Below are positions 26,484-35,788 of a stretch of 51,413 nt of DNA, piece after piece. Every line of letters starts with the position of its first letter. The first letter of the stretch is position 1. Below the pieces are notes generated by a model. It saw only the letters and a list, made by a program, of their open reading frames with translations, did no database searches and was not told where the DNA came from. Origin of the DNA: Sulfurovum sp. (GTDB lineage Bacteria > Campylobacterota > Campylobacteria > Campylobacterales > Sulfurovaceae). A program made the position numbers and the translations under genes. The stretch covers positions 1 to 51,413 of the forward strand of contig JALSUP010000193.1 of assembly GCA_027071315.1 (NCBI GenBank). Reading direction: 5' to 3'.

Positions 26484-27167
26484 TTACTTGAAGAGGGCAG
26501 ATCCCACTCTGATCAGATTCGATCCGCATCTGATGGCTAAGGCGTAATCGGAACTCATACCCATGGAGCAAATGCTTGCTCCCTCTTTTTCCAACTTCTC
26601 ATAAATGGCCTGTGTCGTCTCGAAACTCTGTTGTATGATCTTGGTATCTTCAGTATGTGCACCGATGGTCATGACCCCTTTGAGCGTGATGTTGGGGCAG
26701 GTTTCTTTGATCTGCTGGTAGAGATCAAAGGCTTCTTCACTTGCAACACCCGATTTACTCTCTTCTTTGGCGGCATTGATCTGCAGGAGGCAGGACATTT
26801 TACCGGACTTGGCTTCCAGTTTTTTATTGAGCTCTTCAGCCAAGACAAGTGAATCGAGTGATTGCATGAGGGTCGGTCGCAGGTCTATGAGGTTGTTGAT
26901 CTTGTTCTTTTGAAGGGAGCCGATCATGTGCCACTCTAGTGGGAGTTCATCTAACTCGGTCATACGCTCTTTGAGTTGCTGTACCTGGTTTTCACCGAAG
27001 GCTCTTTGTCCGAGTGCATAGAGTGTTGCAATGTTCTCTATCTCTGTATATTTGGCAACGGTGACAAGCTTTACAATGTGGTGCTCACTTACAGCAATAC
27101 GTGCATCTTCAATATTCCAGATGACTTCATCGAGATTTTTTCGTAAATGTTCTTTGTCTAGTATCAT
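26484..27167 (-). CDS. yggS: PLP homeostasis protein (YggS/YBL036C family)
   Basis: A 227-residue alanine-racemase-like TIM-barrel protein without racemase activity that binds pyridoxal phosphate and keeps its pool balanced. Family motifs are LVTVAKYTE (PLP lysine), FGENQVQQLKERM, EWHMIGSLQKNKINNL, MSCLLQINAAKEESKSGV and SMGMSSDYALAIRCGSNLIRVGSALF. It is in a minus-strand unit just after rseP (10 bp gap). The structured repeat begins 8 bp after its stop codon. Confidence 0.93.
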   Translation of the reverse strand: MILDKEHLRKNLDEVIWNIEDARIAVSEHHIVKLVTVAKYTEIENIATLYALGQRAFGENQVQQLKERMTELDELPLEWHMIGSLQKNKINNLIDLRPTLMQSLDSLVLAEELNKKLEAKSGKMSCLLQINAAKEESKSGVASEEAFDLYQQIKETCPNITLKGVMTIGAHTEDTKIIQQSFETTQAIYEKLEKEGASICSMGMSSDYALAIRCGSNLIRVGSALFK

Positions 27168-27177
27168 TTTTTATCCT

Positions 27178-28230
27178 TTAACCCCATAATCTATTGATGT
27201 CATTATACAATCCTAAAAGCATTAATCCAATGAGGAGTGCCCAACCTACAAGGGTAATGTAGTACATGGCATTTTCAGAGGGTGCTTTTCCTCTGATCAT
27301 TTCGTAGAGGTTGAACATGATGTGTCCGCCGTCCAATGCGGGAATAGGCATGAGGTTCAGTACTCCGAGGTTGACTGAAATGAGTGCCGTAAAGAAAAAG
27401 AGTGCCAATATACCTGCATGGCTTGCCTGTGACGTGACATCGACAATGGTGATGATACCGCCCAGTTTGTCTGCCGATACCACGCCTGTAATAAGTTTTT
27501 GCACCGACTGGAAGATGAGAGTAGAAGCTTTCACTGTTTCATCCCAGGCATAAGTGAATCCGTCTATAAAACCGTAGTGTACAGTTGTTTGTTTGGGAAG
27601 AGGGGTGATACCTATGATCTTACGAGTGATCTTCTCTCCAAAGACATTCTGGTCTTCTATGACTTTGGGTTCAAGCTGTAAGGTGTGCAGCATGTTTTTT
27701 CTCTCAACGACAATAGTGATAGGGCCTTCACTCTCATTGATCGCTTTTCCTATCTGCTCCCAGTATGTTGTGTTGTGACCATTGATCTGCATGATCTTGT
27801 CTTCATTTTGTATGCCTGCGACATAGGCGGGCGCATCTTTGGTGACTTTATCTACATAAGTGAGTAGTTTCGGAACACCCATGTAGGAAATAGCCAAATA
27901 GAGGAAGAATGCCATGAGGAAGTTCGCAAAAGGACCAGCCAGTAAAATAACAATACGCTGCCAGGGTTTTTTTGTGTTGTAAGAGTCATCATCGTAAGAG
28001 ATATTTGTGGGATCGGTATCGTCCTGACCTTTCATTTTGACATAGCCTCCAAGAGGGATGGCAGAGAGGCTCCATTCGGTCTTTCCGATCTTTTTTGTCC
28101 AGAGACGTTTACCGAATCCTATACTGAAAACATCTACCTGCACACCAAAATAACGTGCCGCAGTAAAGTGTCCAAGTTCATGAAAGAAAATGAGTACCGA
28201 TAAAACCAGAAGTGCAACTAAAATGCCCAT
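27178..28230 (-). CDS. rseP: Site-2 intramembrane zinc metalloprotease
   Basis: A 350-residue M50 protease of the inner membrane that cleaves membrane-spanning anti-sigma factors or signal peptides. The zinc motif HELGHF lies in the first membrane segment (about residues 16-21). One PDZ domain spans about 115-185. The second active-site motif is LNLMPIPALDGGHI near residue 295, and further membrane segments follow. I start at ATG 28230 (MGILVALL), preceded by AGAGGAT; an upstream in-frame ATG at 28263 adds 11 basic residues without a good binding site. Confidence 0.93.
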   Translation of the reverse strand: MGILVALLVLSVLIFFHELGHFTAARYFGVQVDVFSIGFGKRLWTKKIGKTEWSLSAIPLGGYVKMKGQDDTDPTNISYDDDSYNTKKPWQRIVILLAGPFANFLMAFFLYLAISYMGVPKLLTYVDKVTKDAPAYVAGIQNEDKIMQINGHNTTYWEQIGKAINESEGPITIVVERKNMLHTLQLEPKVIEDQNVFGEKITRKIIGITPLPKQTTVHYGFIDGFTYAWDETVKASTLIFQSVQKLITGVVSADKLGGIITIVDVTSQASHAGILALFFFTALISVNLGVLNLMPIPALDGGHIMFNLYEMIRGKAPSENAMYYITLVGWALLIGLMLLGLYNDINRLWG

Positions 28231-28428
28231 AAATATCCTCTTTGGACCGCTTTTGGATCCCATATATTTTTAACAGATTATAGCCAAGAGTTTTGAGAAT
28301 TTGATTTAGAAAACACCTTTATTTTAAATAATAATAGAAAATTTTGATAAATTATATTATAATAGTCAATTAATGAAAGAGTAAGGCTCTTTTAACGTAT
28401 AATTTGGATGAAGTGAGTGGGAAGAAAA

Positions 28429-29490
28429 ATGGGAAGAAATATTGATACACCTGAATATGTAAGTCCAGTGTCACAGCACAGTGCAGATGTAAACCGTCCT
28501 GAAAAGGTCAAAAAACCATCATCGATCGATGAGCATATTGAAAATATTAAAAAGAGTGATGCGGCAAAGCTGTTGGTTAAAAAAGCAAGATTCCTCGTGA
28601 ATGATGTTGAAAATCAGATGGATTCCTGTCGGGTATTGTTTGAAAAAGACCTCAAAGAGTATGAAGAAGCCAAGAAATCCTTACATGAAAACGGTCTGGA
28701 TGCCTGTGAATTTTTACTTTCGCAACTCTGTTATATTCCTGATGCCAAGACAGAACTTGACAGAGACATGGTGGTCTTTGAACCCAAAGGCAATGACGAG
28801 AGCCTGCAGATAGAAGAACTTTCAAGTGGGAAATTAACAGGAATGCTTCTCTCTGTTGTGGTTGGCCTGTTTGCTTTTGCAGCTGTGGTTTTTCTGGGTA
28901 TCCATCAACTTGAAATTAACGATCTTAGCAATGTACCTGTGGGTGAACTGGTTATACCGATCTTGAACTGGTATGCTTCATTTATAGGCTTGGACGACAG
29001 ACCGATGCTTTCAGGAGGCTTGCTCCTGGCACTGTTGGCACTGCTTATGTGGAAAACATACACAGGGTATGTGGCGTTTAAAGAGAACCGTAATTTAGAG
29101 TTGGCAAAAGAGCAGTTGAAATCTGCAGAGTTTTACTGTGACCGTAAAGTGAGTTGTCAGGAACAGATGAAGAGACTGGACAGTTTTATTGCCAAAGCCA
29201 TAGAGACACTTGCTTTGTATCAAGATGTCTTAACAGAGCAGCAAGAGAGACTTAAAGCTATTTTACATGCAGAAAGAGAGAATGTTGCAAGCGCTAACTT
29301 TGAACCACAATCGGTAAGAGTGATGCAGTTGACACAGCAGTTGATCAATTATATTAAAGACTTTATGGCAGTGCCCATGTCAGATGAGGGAAAGTTATCG
29401 GCAAAAAGCGGTCTTTATCTGCTGCGGGCACAAAATAGAATAGAGAAGGTCATAAAGAGACGTAAACAGTCACTTCGCAAGAGTGCATAA
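28429..29490 (+). CDS. Two-TM coiled-coil membrane protein of unknown function, paralogue A
   Basis: No known family is recognised. From ATG 28429 it has 353 residues; an in-frame GTG at 28417 would add four. A charged helical N-terminus (about 35-90), the block MVVFEPKGNDE (114-124), TM1 at 137-157, a short loop with NWYASFIGLDDRP (180-192), TM2 at 195-215, a long helical region (220-285), and a C-terminal block DFMAVPMSDEGKLSAKS with RAQNRIEKV (311-341). The next gene is a paralogue with the same plan. Both ends probably face the cytoplasm, linked by a periplasmic hairpin. A TATAAT at 28399-28404 lies close upstream. Confidence 0.75.
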   Translation: MGRNIDTPEYVSPVSQHSADVNRPEKVKKPSSIDEHIENIKKSDAAKLLVKKARFLVNDVENQMDSCRVLFEKDLKEYEEAKKSLHENGLDACEFLLSQLCYIPDAKTELDRDMVVFEPKGNDESLQIEELSSGKLTGMLLSVVVGLFAFAAVVFLGIHQLEINDLSNVPVGELVIPILNWYASFIGLDDRPMLSGGLLLALLALLMWKTYTGYVAFKENRNLELAKEQLKSAEFYCDRKVSCQEQMKRLDSFIAKAIETLALYQDVLTEQQERLKAILHAERENVASANFEPQSVRVMQLTQQLINYIKDFMAVPMSDEGKLSAKSGLYLLRAQNRIEKVIKRRKQSLRKSA

Positions 29491-29616
29491 CGTGCATAAA
29501 TTTATTATCCTTCCTATAAAATCAGAAAATTTTTAAAATTCTTGATGTATATTAAAAAATTAATGAAATTTTTTGATAGAATAGTAGTATGAGAATAACT
29601 TTTATAAGGATATACA

Positions 29617-30765
29617 ATGAAAGAACAACCTGAAAGCGTAGAAAATCTTGAAGAGAAGAGTACCGAAGTATCTGAATCCGAATCGTTTGTTAACACGGTA
29701 GAAGAGGAAGTGGAAGCACTTGAAGAGAAAGCTGAAGAGCTGGGTGAAGAAGTGGTTGAAAAAGTGGAAGAGGAAGCAGTAGCACTCGAAGAAGAAGTTG
29801 AAGAACTAGCAGAAGAGTTTGATGAAAAGATCGAGAAACTGAGTAAACATGATGAAGCGAAAGCATTGGTGGAGCAGGCCAGAAGTATTGTGGAAGATTC
29901 AGAAGCACAACTGGAGGAGTGTAAACTCCTGCTCGCCTCTGACCTGAAAGAGTATGAAAATGCAAAAGAAAATCTCAAAAAGAATGGACTTGATGAGAGT
30001 GAAGCACTGCTCAAAAGTCTTGGCTATGAAGCTGAACAGAGTGTTGAAATAGAAGAAGACTTGGTGGTATTTGAGCCAAAAGAGGAGTTAGAACCCATTC
30101 AGATACAGAATGTTTCCGGCGGTGGATTCACCGGATTTATTCTGGCTCTGATCGTAGGTGCGATCACTTTTATGGGCATGGTATACACGGCTGCCGCGAA
30201 ACTGGGTATTACGCTGTATGTCTCACACATTCTTTCACCTGAAGCACTCAAGCCGGTGATGACATGGTATGCCGGTCTTGTCGGTATGGCGGACAATCCT
30301 CCTGTAGGAGGAACGATTATCGCTGTAACGGTGCTGTTGGTCATGTGGATCGTCTATAGTATAAGGGTCAGTATAAGAGCAAACAGCAATATGCGTATGG
30401 CAAAGGCTCAGCTTGAAGCGGCAGAAGCATATAGCCTGCAGAAAGGCTCTTGTAAAGAGGAGATGGACAAAGTGGATGCCTATATCAATGAATCCATCAA
30501 TACCCTGAACCTTTATCAGGTGATCCTGAATGAGCAAAAAGCGAAGTTGTTGAGGATCTCACATGTGGAAAATGATAAAATTGAAACATCAGATTTCCAT
30601 CACAAATCGAATATTGAAATGCAGGATACCGAAGAGTTGATCACAGCGATCAAAGACTTCATGTCCATTCCAATGTCGGAAGAGGGTAAGCTTTCCGGCA
30701 AGAGCAGTCTCTTCTTGCACAGAGCACAAAGCAAGATCCAAAAAGTACTTGACAGACTCTATTAG
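29617..30765 (+). CDS. Two-TM coiled-coil membrane protein of unknown function, paralogue B, Glu-rich
   Basis: A 382-residue paralogue of the preceding gene. It shares EDLVVFEPKEE (147-157), TM1 (171-194), a loop with TWYAGLVGMADNP (216-228), TM2 (231-249), a helical stretch with two Cys-spaced charged blocks, and the C-terminal signature DFMSIPMSEEGKLSGKS with RAQSKIQKV (347-377). It differs by a very acidic heptad-like N-terminus (residues 10-75, dominated by Glu, Val and Ala) likely to form a coiled coil. AAGGA precedes the ATG, and 126 bp of AT-rich sequence separates it from paralogue A. Function is unknown. Confidence 0.78.
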   Translation: MKEQPESVENLEEKSTEVSESESFVNTVEEEVEALEEKAEELGEEVVEKVEEEAVALEEEVEELAEEFDEKIEKLSKHDEAKALVEQARSIVEDSEAQLEECKLLLASDLKEYENAKENLKKNGLDESEALLKSLGYEAEQSVEIEEDLVVFEPKEELEPIQIQNVSGGGFTGFILALIVGAITFMGMVYTAAAKLGITLYVSHILSPEALKPVMTWYAGLVGMADNPPVGGTIIAVTVLLVMWIVYSIRVSIRANSNMRMAKAQLEAAEAYSLQKGSCKEEMDKVDAYINESINTLNLYQVILNEQKAKLLRISHVENDKIETSDFHHKSNIEMQDTEELITAIKDFMSIPMSEEGKLSGKSSLFLHRAQSKIQKVLDRLY

Positions 30766-30766
30766 T

Positions 30767-31123
30767 CTACAAAATAGCTTCCGCCACCTTTACGACTTCC
30801 GGCGGGATCTTATAGCGTTTCCCGTCTATATAATGATTTCCCCACTCCTGAGATTTAATGATCTCTTCTACTTCCAGAAAATGGTTCTTTTTATCGGCAG
30901 TAATTTTATAATTTTTTATTTCCATGGTCAGAGGCTCTGAAAGTTCCGGCAGCGTGAGGATCACGCTGATATTCTTTTTTTCAGAATCTATGTCAAGTGC
31001 GTCCAGTTTGGCACCTTTGGCTTCTTTTTTTTGTGAAAGTTTGTGATTGACGATGCCTTTAATGGCCATAGAAACAACATTGTCTTTTCCTGAGATAGCA
31101 AGGGATCTTAAGTTTCCGAACAT
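30767..31123 (-). CDS. Hypothetical protein, 118 residues
   Basis: I do not recognise the family. The protein is soluble-looking, without signal peptide or membrane segment, rich in Lys, Glu and Ile, with a beta-rich middle (ISVILTLPELSEPLTMEIKNYKI) and a C-terminal segment GNHYIDGKRYKIPPEVVKVAEAIL. The look is of a small Campylobacterota-type cytoplasmic protein with a lipid- or ligand-binding beta fold, which is only an impression. It converges with paralogue B with a 1-bp gap and has its own AAGGAAA ribosome binding site. Confidence 0.6.
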   Translation of the reverse strand: MFGNLRSLAISGKDNVVSMAIKGIVNHKLSQKKEAKGAKLDALDIDSEKKNISVILTLPELSEPLTMEIKNYKITADKKNHFLEVEEIIKSQEWGNHYIDGKRYKIPPEVVKVAEAIL

Positions 31124-31182
31124 GATTTTCCTTGGTTTAATGTAGTGGTATTATAACAAAATGTAAGGGGGAGAATGGATCA

Positions 31183-31215
31183 ATGAAGGCATCTCTCAGT
31201 GAAAAGTGCCTTCAT
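31183..31215 (-). terminator. Inverted repeat after the pump-operon multicopper oxidase gene
   Basis: ATGAAGGCA (31183-31191) and TGCCTTCAT (31207-31215) form a perfect 9-bp stem with a 15-nt loop, 19 bp beyond the oxidase stop. There is no T tract, so it may act as a stabilising hairpin rather than a classical terminator. Confidence 0.45.
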
Positions 31216-31233
31216 AAATGACTCTATACGATG

Positions 31234-32682
31234 TTAGAATAATAAATTATATATTGATGGAAAGAATGATGTATTCGTATTGCCTTCAACCGTAAACTGC
31301 CCCATCATACCATTGTCTTCATGTTCAAGAAAGTGACAGTGGAACATGTACGGGTTGGCATCATCTGCTGTAACATCTGTCATTTTAACAATGAATTTTA
31401 CACGCTCATTACCTGCTAGATGTACCACATCTTTATAGCCTTTTTCATTGGCTCTTACCTGTGCCGCAGACCCGTTTCTTGAAATGACACGGAAGTGTGT
31501 CGCATGAATGTGGAAGTTGTGGTTCATTCCCATGTCGTTAATGATCTCCCACTCTTCTACTTCATTGAGTTTTAAACGTTCGTCGATACGCATCATATCC
31601 ATAGATTTACCGTTAATGGTAAACTCTCCACGATTCATTCCCAATCTGAATACTCTTTGTACTGTAGGTGTCTCAATAGCATCAAGCGTCGTTAAGTGGT
31701 TGGGTGTTGTTGTAATATCTGTGGCTTCTTTACTGACATTGACGGTGAGGAATGTCTTGTTATAGTTAAACTCTTTTAAAACCAAAGCACTTCCCATGTC
31801 ATTTGTAAGGTCAACCACGATCTCTGCTCTTTCACCCGGAGAAAGCACGATCTTTGACATAGAAACAGGTGATTCGAGGAAGGCATTGTCTGTGGCGATC
31901 TGTTTAAAGACTTTTCCGTTTGTAAATCCAAGATTGTACATGGTTGAGTTTGAACCATTTAAAAGACGGATACGCAGCTCTTTTGCTTCTGCTTCAAAGG
32001 TCGGTTCAATGGCACCATTGGCAATGAAAGTATCACCAATATACCCCATGTTGATCTGTCTTCTGCTTGGGTTATAGACCAAAGAGGTTTTATCTGCTGA
32101 AAAGAAACGGTCCTGAAGTACCAGAGGAATGTCATCTATCCCATAACGCTGTGGTACATCCAATGCTCTACTCTCATCATCTTCAATAATGATACACCCT
32201 GCCAGACCCTGATAAACATGGGGTGCTGTTTTATGCATATAGTGCGGGTGATACCAGTTCATACAGGCTCTTTGGTTCACCGTGTATTTTGCCGACCAGG
32301 TACTGCCAACGGCAATGGGCTGGTGTGCCGTTCCGTCCATCTCTCCGGGGACGTGCATACCGTGTCCGTGCATGGTGGTCTCTTCCGGCAGCATATTGGT
32401 GTAGTTAAGTGACACTTTGTCACCATTGGTGAGTAGAAGTGTCGGTCCGAGGTAGGTACTGCTGATAGAATAGGTTTCAGTCATAATACCGGCATAAAAT
32501 TCATGTTGTGCCACCTGAATATCCAGATCAAAATGTTTTATACCATTGATATCAGTTGGCGTAATAAGCTCAGGAATGGGCAATGCCTGGTTCAGAGCTT
32601 CTGCTGCCTGAGTTTTGTTTGTACCGATAATGAGCGATAAGGCTGTAATGCTGGTAAGTCCTAAAAATTTTCGTCTTTGCAT
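31234..32682 (-). CDS. CueO/FtsP-like multicopper oxidase 1, last gene of the pump operon
   Basis: A 482-residue three-domain laccase-like oxidase, probably oxidising Cu(I) to the less toxic Cu(II) in the periplasm. A twin-arginine signal is visible (QRRKFLGLTS). Copper ligands: MHGHGMH (105-110), WYHPHYMHKTAPH (144-155), MNHNFHIHATHF, and HCHFLEHEDNGMM near the C-terminus, which holds the type 1 Cys with its axial Met. Unlike the two paralogues at 42928 and 44926, it lacks a lipobox. It lies 43 bp after the RND pump gene and is probably transcribed with it. Confidence 0.92.
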   Translation of the reverse strand: MQRRKFLGLTSITALSLIIGTNKTQAAEALNQALPIPELITPTDINGIKHFDLDIQVAQHEFYAGIMTETYSISSTYLGPTLLLTNGDKVSLNYTNMLPEETTMHGHGMHVPGEMDGTAHQPIAVGSTWSAKYTVNQRACMNWYHPHYMHKTAPHVYQGLAGCIIIEDDESRALDVPQRYGIDDIPLVLQDRFFSADKTSLVYNPSRRQINMGYIGDTFIANGAIEPTFEAEAKELRIRLLNGSNSTMYNLGFTNGKVFKQIATDNAFLESPVSMSKIVLSPGERAEIVVDLTNDMGSALVLKEFNYNKTFLTVNVSKEATDITTTPNHLTTLDAIETPTVQRVFRLGMNRGEFTINGKSMDMMRIDERLKLNEVEEWEIINDMGMNHNFHIHATHFRVISRNGSAAQVRANEKGYKDVVHLAGNERVKFIVKMTDVTADDANPYMFHCHFLEHEDNGMMGQFTVEGNTNTSFFPSIYNLLF

Positions 32683-32725
32683 GTTATTTCCTTTTATTTT
32701 TAAATTTTGATGTTTTTATCATCCG

Positions 32726-35700
32726 TTATTTTTCCTCTTTTTGAAAAAAGAGTACATAGAGTCCTGGTAAAACCAACAGTGTCAAGATCGTTGAAGAGAT
32801 GATCCCTCCGGTGACGACCACTGATAATGGATACTGTATCTCGGAACCTACGCCTGTGGCGAAGAGCAGCGGCAGGATACCAAAGAGGGTGGTAAAGGCT
32901 GTCATGAGTACCGGTCTGAGACGTAACAGTGTGGCATCTTTGACAAGATCGACCGTTTTAATGGTTGGGAATTTTTTTCTTAACTCATCAATGAATGAGA
33001 CGAGGACGATCCCGTTCAAAATAGCGATGGCAAAGATGGCAATGAACCCGACGATGGCTGAAACAGAGAGGTATTCACCACTTAGCAACAGACTCACAAT
33101 TCCACCGATCATTCCCAGTGGTACACCAAGAAGAATAAGGAAGGCTTTCTTGAATGAGTTAAATGCTGTGTAGAGAAGCAGGGTGATCAAAAGCAGGGTG
33201 ATCGGGATGATCAGCGCCAATGTTGCTGTGGCCTCTTCCATATTCTTGAAGTCTCCGGCCCAGGTGTAGTAGTACCCATCCGGCAATTTGATGTTGGCTT
33301 TGATCTTCTCATCCGCTTCTGCCACAAAGGTAGCGATGTCACGGTCTTCGACTTCCATCGAGAGAACCATGTATCGGTTCAGGTTAACACGCTTAATGAA
33401 AGCAGGACCCTGCTTGACTGAAATGTCACACACTTCCTGAAGTGATACCATTTTACCGCTGTTGGAACGGATGAGCAGTTCTTTGAGTGAGTTAATATCT
33501 GTTTTGGCATCTTTGAGTTTGGCAACGATTCCGAAACGTTTGACCCCTTCGATCTTTTGTGTGACCGCTTCTTCACCGATTCCGTAACGAATCACCTGCA
33601 TCACATCATCAACAGTCAGTCCATAACGTGAGAGGGCAAGGTAGTCAGGTTTAATGTTGATCTGCGCCTGACCGAGCTGTGTTTCGATTTCGGCATGGTC
33701 CAGACCCTCTGTACCACTGAGTACCTGTGTAATTTGCGTGGCGATGTCTGACATGACCTTCTGGTCTTCACCGTAAATTTTGACGGCAAGTTCTGCGGAA
33801 ACACCTTCAAGCAACTCTTCAATACGCATGGCGATAGGCTGAGTAGAGATGAACTGCAGGTAGTTGAACTTCTTTTTGAGTTTAGCGGTCAACTCTTTGT
33901 CGAGTTCCGGGATCTCTTTGAAATCAGGGTTCAGGGTGAGAAGCACTTCCATGTAGTTGGCCTGTGCGGTTTCACCTTTTTCACTTCTTCCTATCATGGA
34001 AAGGACAGAAAGGACTTTTTTCGGGTAAGTTTCACGTATGAAGTTCTCAATGGCCTGTGCATTGTTGACACTCTGTGTGAGCGCCGTTCCCGGAATGGCA
34101 ATGACACGGTACATGATGGTTTCTTCATTCAGCTTGGGCATAAATTCACGCCCCTGCTGTGTAAGCAGTCCCGCGAGCAGGAAGAAAATGAGGAAGGTAA
34201 TACCCACCAGCTTCTTCGCATTGTGAAGTGCAAAATTGAGCATAGGAGTATAGAAAGATTTAATGGCATTCATGAGCGGAGAGTTTGAGTGCTTCCCCTG
34301 TTTCAAAAGCATAAATGAAAGTACCGGTACCAGTAAAAGTGCAACGGCTAAAGAACCAAGCATCACATAAACGATGTCAATGGCCATTGGCGTATAGAGC
34401 TTTCCTGCCAAGCCTTCGAGACTAAGCAATGGAATGAACACCACGGCAATGATAAGCAGGGCAAAAAGTACCGGTTTGGCAACTTCTGCTGTGGCTTCGG
34501 CAATGACTTCGGCACGTGACATTTTAGGGTTATCGTGCAAGAGTCGGAAAGAGTTCTCCACCACAACAATGGTACCGTCCACGATCATACCAATGGCAAT
34601 GGCAAGTCCTGAAAGCGACATGAGGTTGGCTGAAATGCCATACTCCTGCATGAGTAAAAATGCAATAAGCAGAGAAACCGGCAGAGAGAGGATGACAATA
34701 AAAGCTGAACGTAACTCAAAGAGGAACAGAAAGAGCACGATGGCGACAAGAATAGACCCGGTCAGGAGTGCAAAGGTCATGGTATTGACCGCTTTGTGGG
34801 TGATCTCCGTTCTGTCATAGACGATCTCCAGAGAGACGCCTGCCGGTAGAGCAGCATCGACCAGTCCTATTTTTTCTTTAATGGACTCAACCACTTTGGC
34901 AGCATTGGTACCTGAACGCTGTAGTACCATACCAAAGACACGCTCTTTTCCGTCAATGCTGACTGCACCAAAACGGGGGGCTTTGCCTTCCTGTACGGTA
35001 GCCACATCTTTAATGGTCACTGCTTTGGCATTTTTGGTACGGATGACGGTATTGCGGATGTCGTCCAAAGTATCGTAAAGACCGGCACCACGTATGAGGT
35101 ACTGCTCTTTGTTGAACTCCAGGTATTGACCACCCACAGACTGATTACTTTTCTCCATTGCTTCGACGATTTCATTATAAGTCACATCGACAGACTGGAG
35201 TTTTTTAGGATCTATGAGTACGTTATACTGCTTCTCAAAACCACCCCAGGTAATGACCTCTTCGACACCGTCAACGGCTTTGAGCATAGGTGTCACGGTG
35301 TATTCATGAATACTTCTGAGCTGAGAGGCAGAAAACTGTTTTTTCTCATCTTTAAGTGCATACCAGAGAACCTGTCCAAGTCCTGTGGTGTTAGGACCCA
35401 TAACAGGTGTTCCCCAGCCTTTGGGAATGTCAACCGTATTGAGACGCTCTGTTACAAGCTGTCTGAGCAGGTAAGTGTCATAGTCATCTTCAAAGAAGAT
35501 GGAGACATAAGAGAGTCCGAAGATAGAGTTGGAGAGTATCATCTTCACGCCCGGCAGACCGGACATGGCCGCTTCTATGGGGTAGGTGATGAGCTTTTCA
35601 ATGTCTTCCGCCGAGTTTCCGGAACTCTCTGTATAGATGACGACCTGCTTGGGTGTAATATCAGGAAAGGCATCGACAGGGATGTCCTGGTAGGCTTTGT

Positions 35701-35779
35701 ATCCGAAACCGGATATAGCAATAAAAAGGGCTAAGACTAAAAATTTATACTGTATCAGTATTTCAAAAAACTTTTTCAT
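32726..35779 (-). CDS. Heavy-metal efflux RND transporter, inner-membrane pump
   Basis: A 1017-residue HME-RND pump of the CusA/CzcA group: the proton-driven part of a tripartite system that expels metal ions across both membranes. Twelve membrane segments are readable. The N-terminus has DIPVDAFPDITPKQVVIYTESSG, and TM4 has AIGMIVDGTIVVVEN. The periplasmic segment TQPIAMRIEELLEGV is nearer to CzcA than to CusA. The Asp that precedes the TM4 motif in Zn/Co/Cd pumps is Ala here, so metal choice is not settled by sequence; the neighbours argue for copper. Coupled to the membrane-fusion gene (9 bp). Confidence 0.93.
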   Translation of the reverse strand: MKKFFEILIQYKFLVLALFIAISGFGYKAYQDIPVDAFPDITPKQVVIYTESSGNSAEDIEKLITYPIEAAMSGLPGVKMILSNSIFGLSYVSIFFEDDYDTYLLRQLVTERLNTVDIPKGWGTPVMGPNTTGLGQVLWYALKDEKKQFSASQLRSIHEYTVTPMLKAVDGVEEVITWGGFEKQYNVLIDPKKLQSVDVTYNEIVEAMEKSNQSVGGQYLEFNKEQYLIRGAGLYDTLDDIRNTVIRTKNAKAVTIKDVATVQEGKAPRFGAVSIDGKERVFGMVLQRSGTNAAKVVESIKEKIGLVDAALPAGVSLEIVYDRTEITHKAVNTMTFALLTGSILVAIVLFLFLFELRSAFIVILSLPVSLLIAFLLMQEYGISANLMSLSGLAIAIGMIVDGTIVVVENSFRLLHDNPKMSRAEVIAEATAEVAKPVLFALLIIAVVFIPLLSLEGLAGKLYTPMAIDIVYVMLGSLAVALLLVPVLSFMLLKQGKHSNSPLMNAIKSFYTPMLNFALHNAKKLVGITFLIFFLLAGLLTQQGREFMPKLNEETIMYRVIAIPGTALTQSVNNAQAIENFIRETYPKKVLSVLSMIGRSEKGETAQANYMEVLLTLNPDFKEIPELDKELTAKLKKKFNYLQFISTQPIAMRIEELLEGVSAELAVKIYGEDQKVMSDIATQITQVLSGTEGLDHAEIETQLGQAQINIKPDYLALSRYGLTVDDVMQVIRYGIGEEAVTQKIEGVKRFGIVAKLKDAKTDINSLKELLIRSNSGKMVSLQEVCDISVKQGPAFIKRVNLNRYMVLSMEVEDRDIATFVAEADEKIKANIKLPDGYYYTWAGDFKNMEEATATLALIIPITLLLITLLLYTAFNSFKKAFLILLGVPLGMIGGIVSLLLSGEYLSVSAIVGFIAIFAIAILNGIVLVSFIDELRKKFPTIKTVDLVKDATLLRLRPVLMTAFTTLFGILPLLFATGVGSEIQYPLSVVVTGGIISSTILTLLVLPGLYVLFFQKEEK

Positions 35780-35788
35780 ATGCTGCCC

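Noticed and set aside
27178-28263. RseP starting at ATG 28263
   Set aside because: The added 11 residues are basic and not typical, while AGAGGAT is placed correctly for ATG 28230.
29514-30014. Ser-rich minus-strand frame of 166 codons opposite paralogue B
   Set aside because: It is the complement of the Glu-rich coiled-coil coding region; Glu codons read backwards as Ser-rich sequence. No ribosome binding site, and the plus-strand gene is clearly real.
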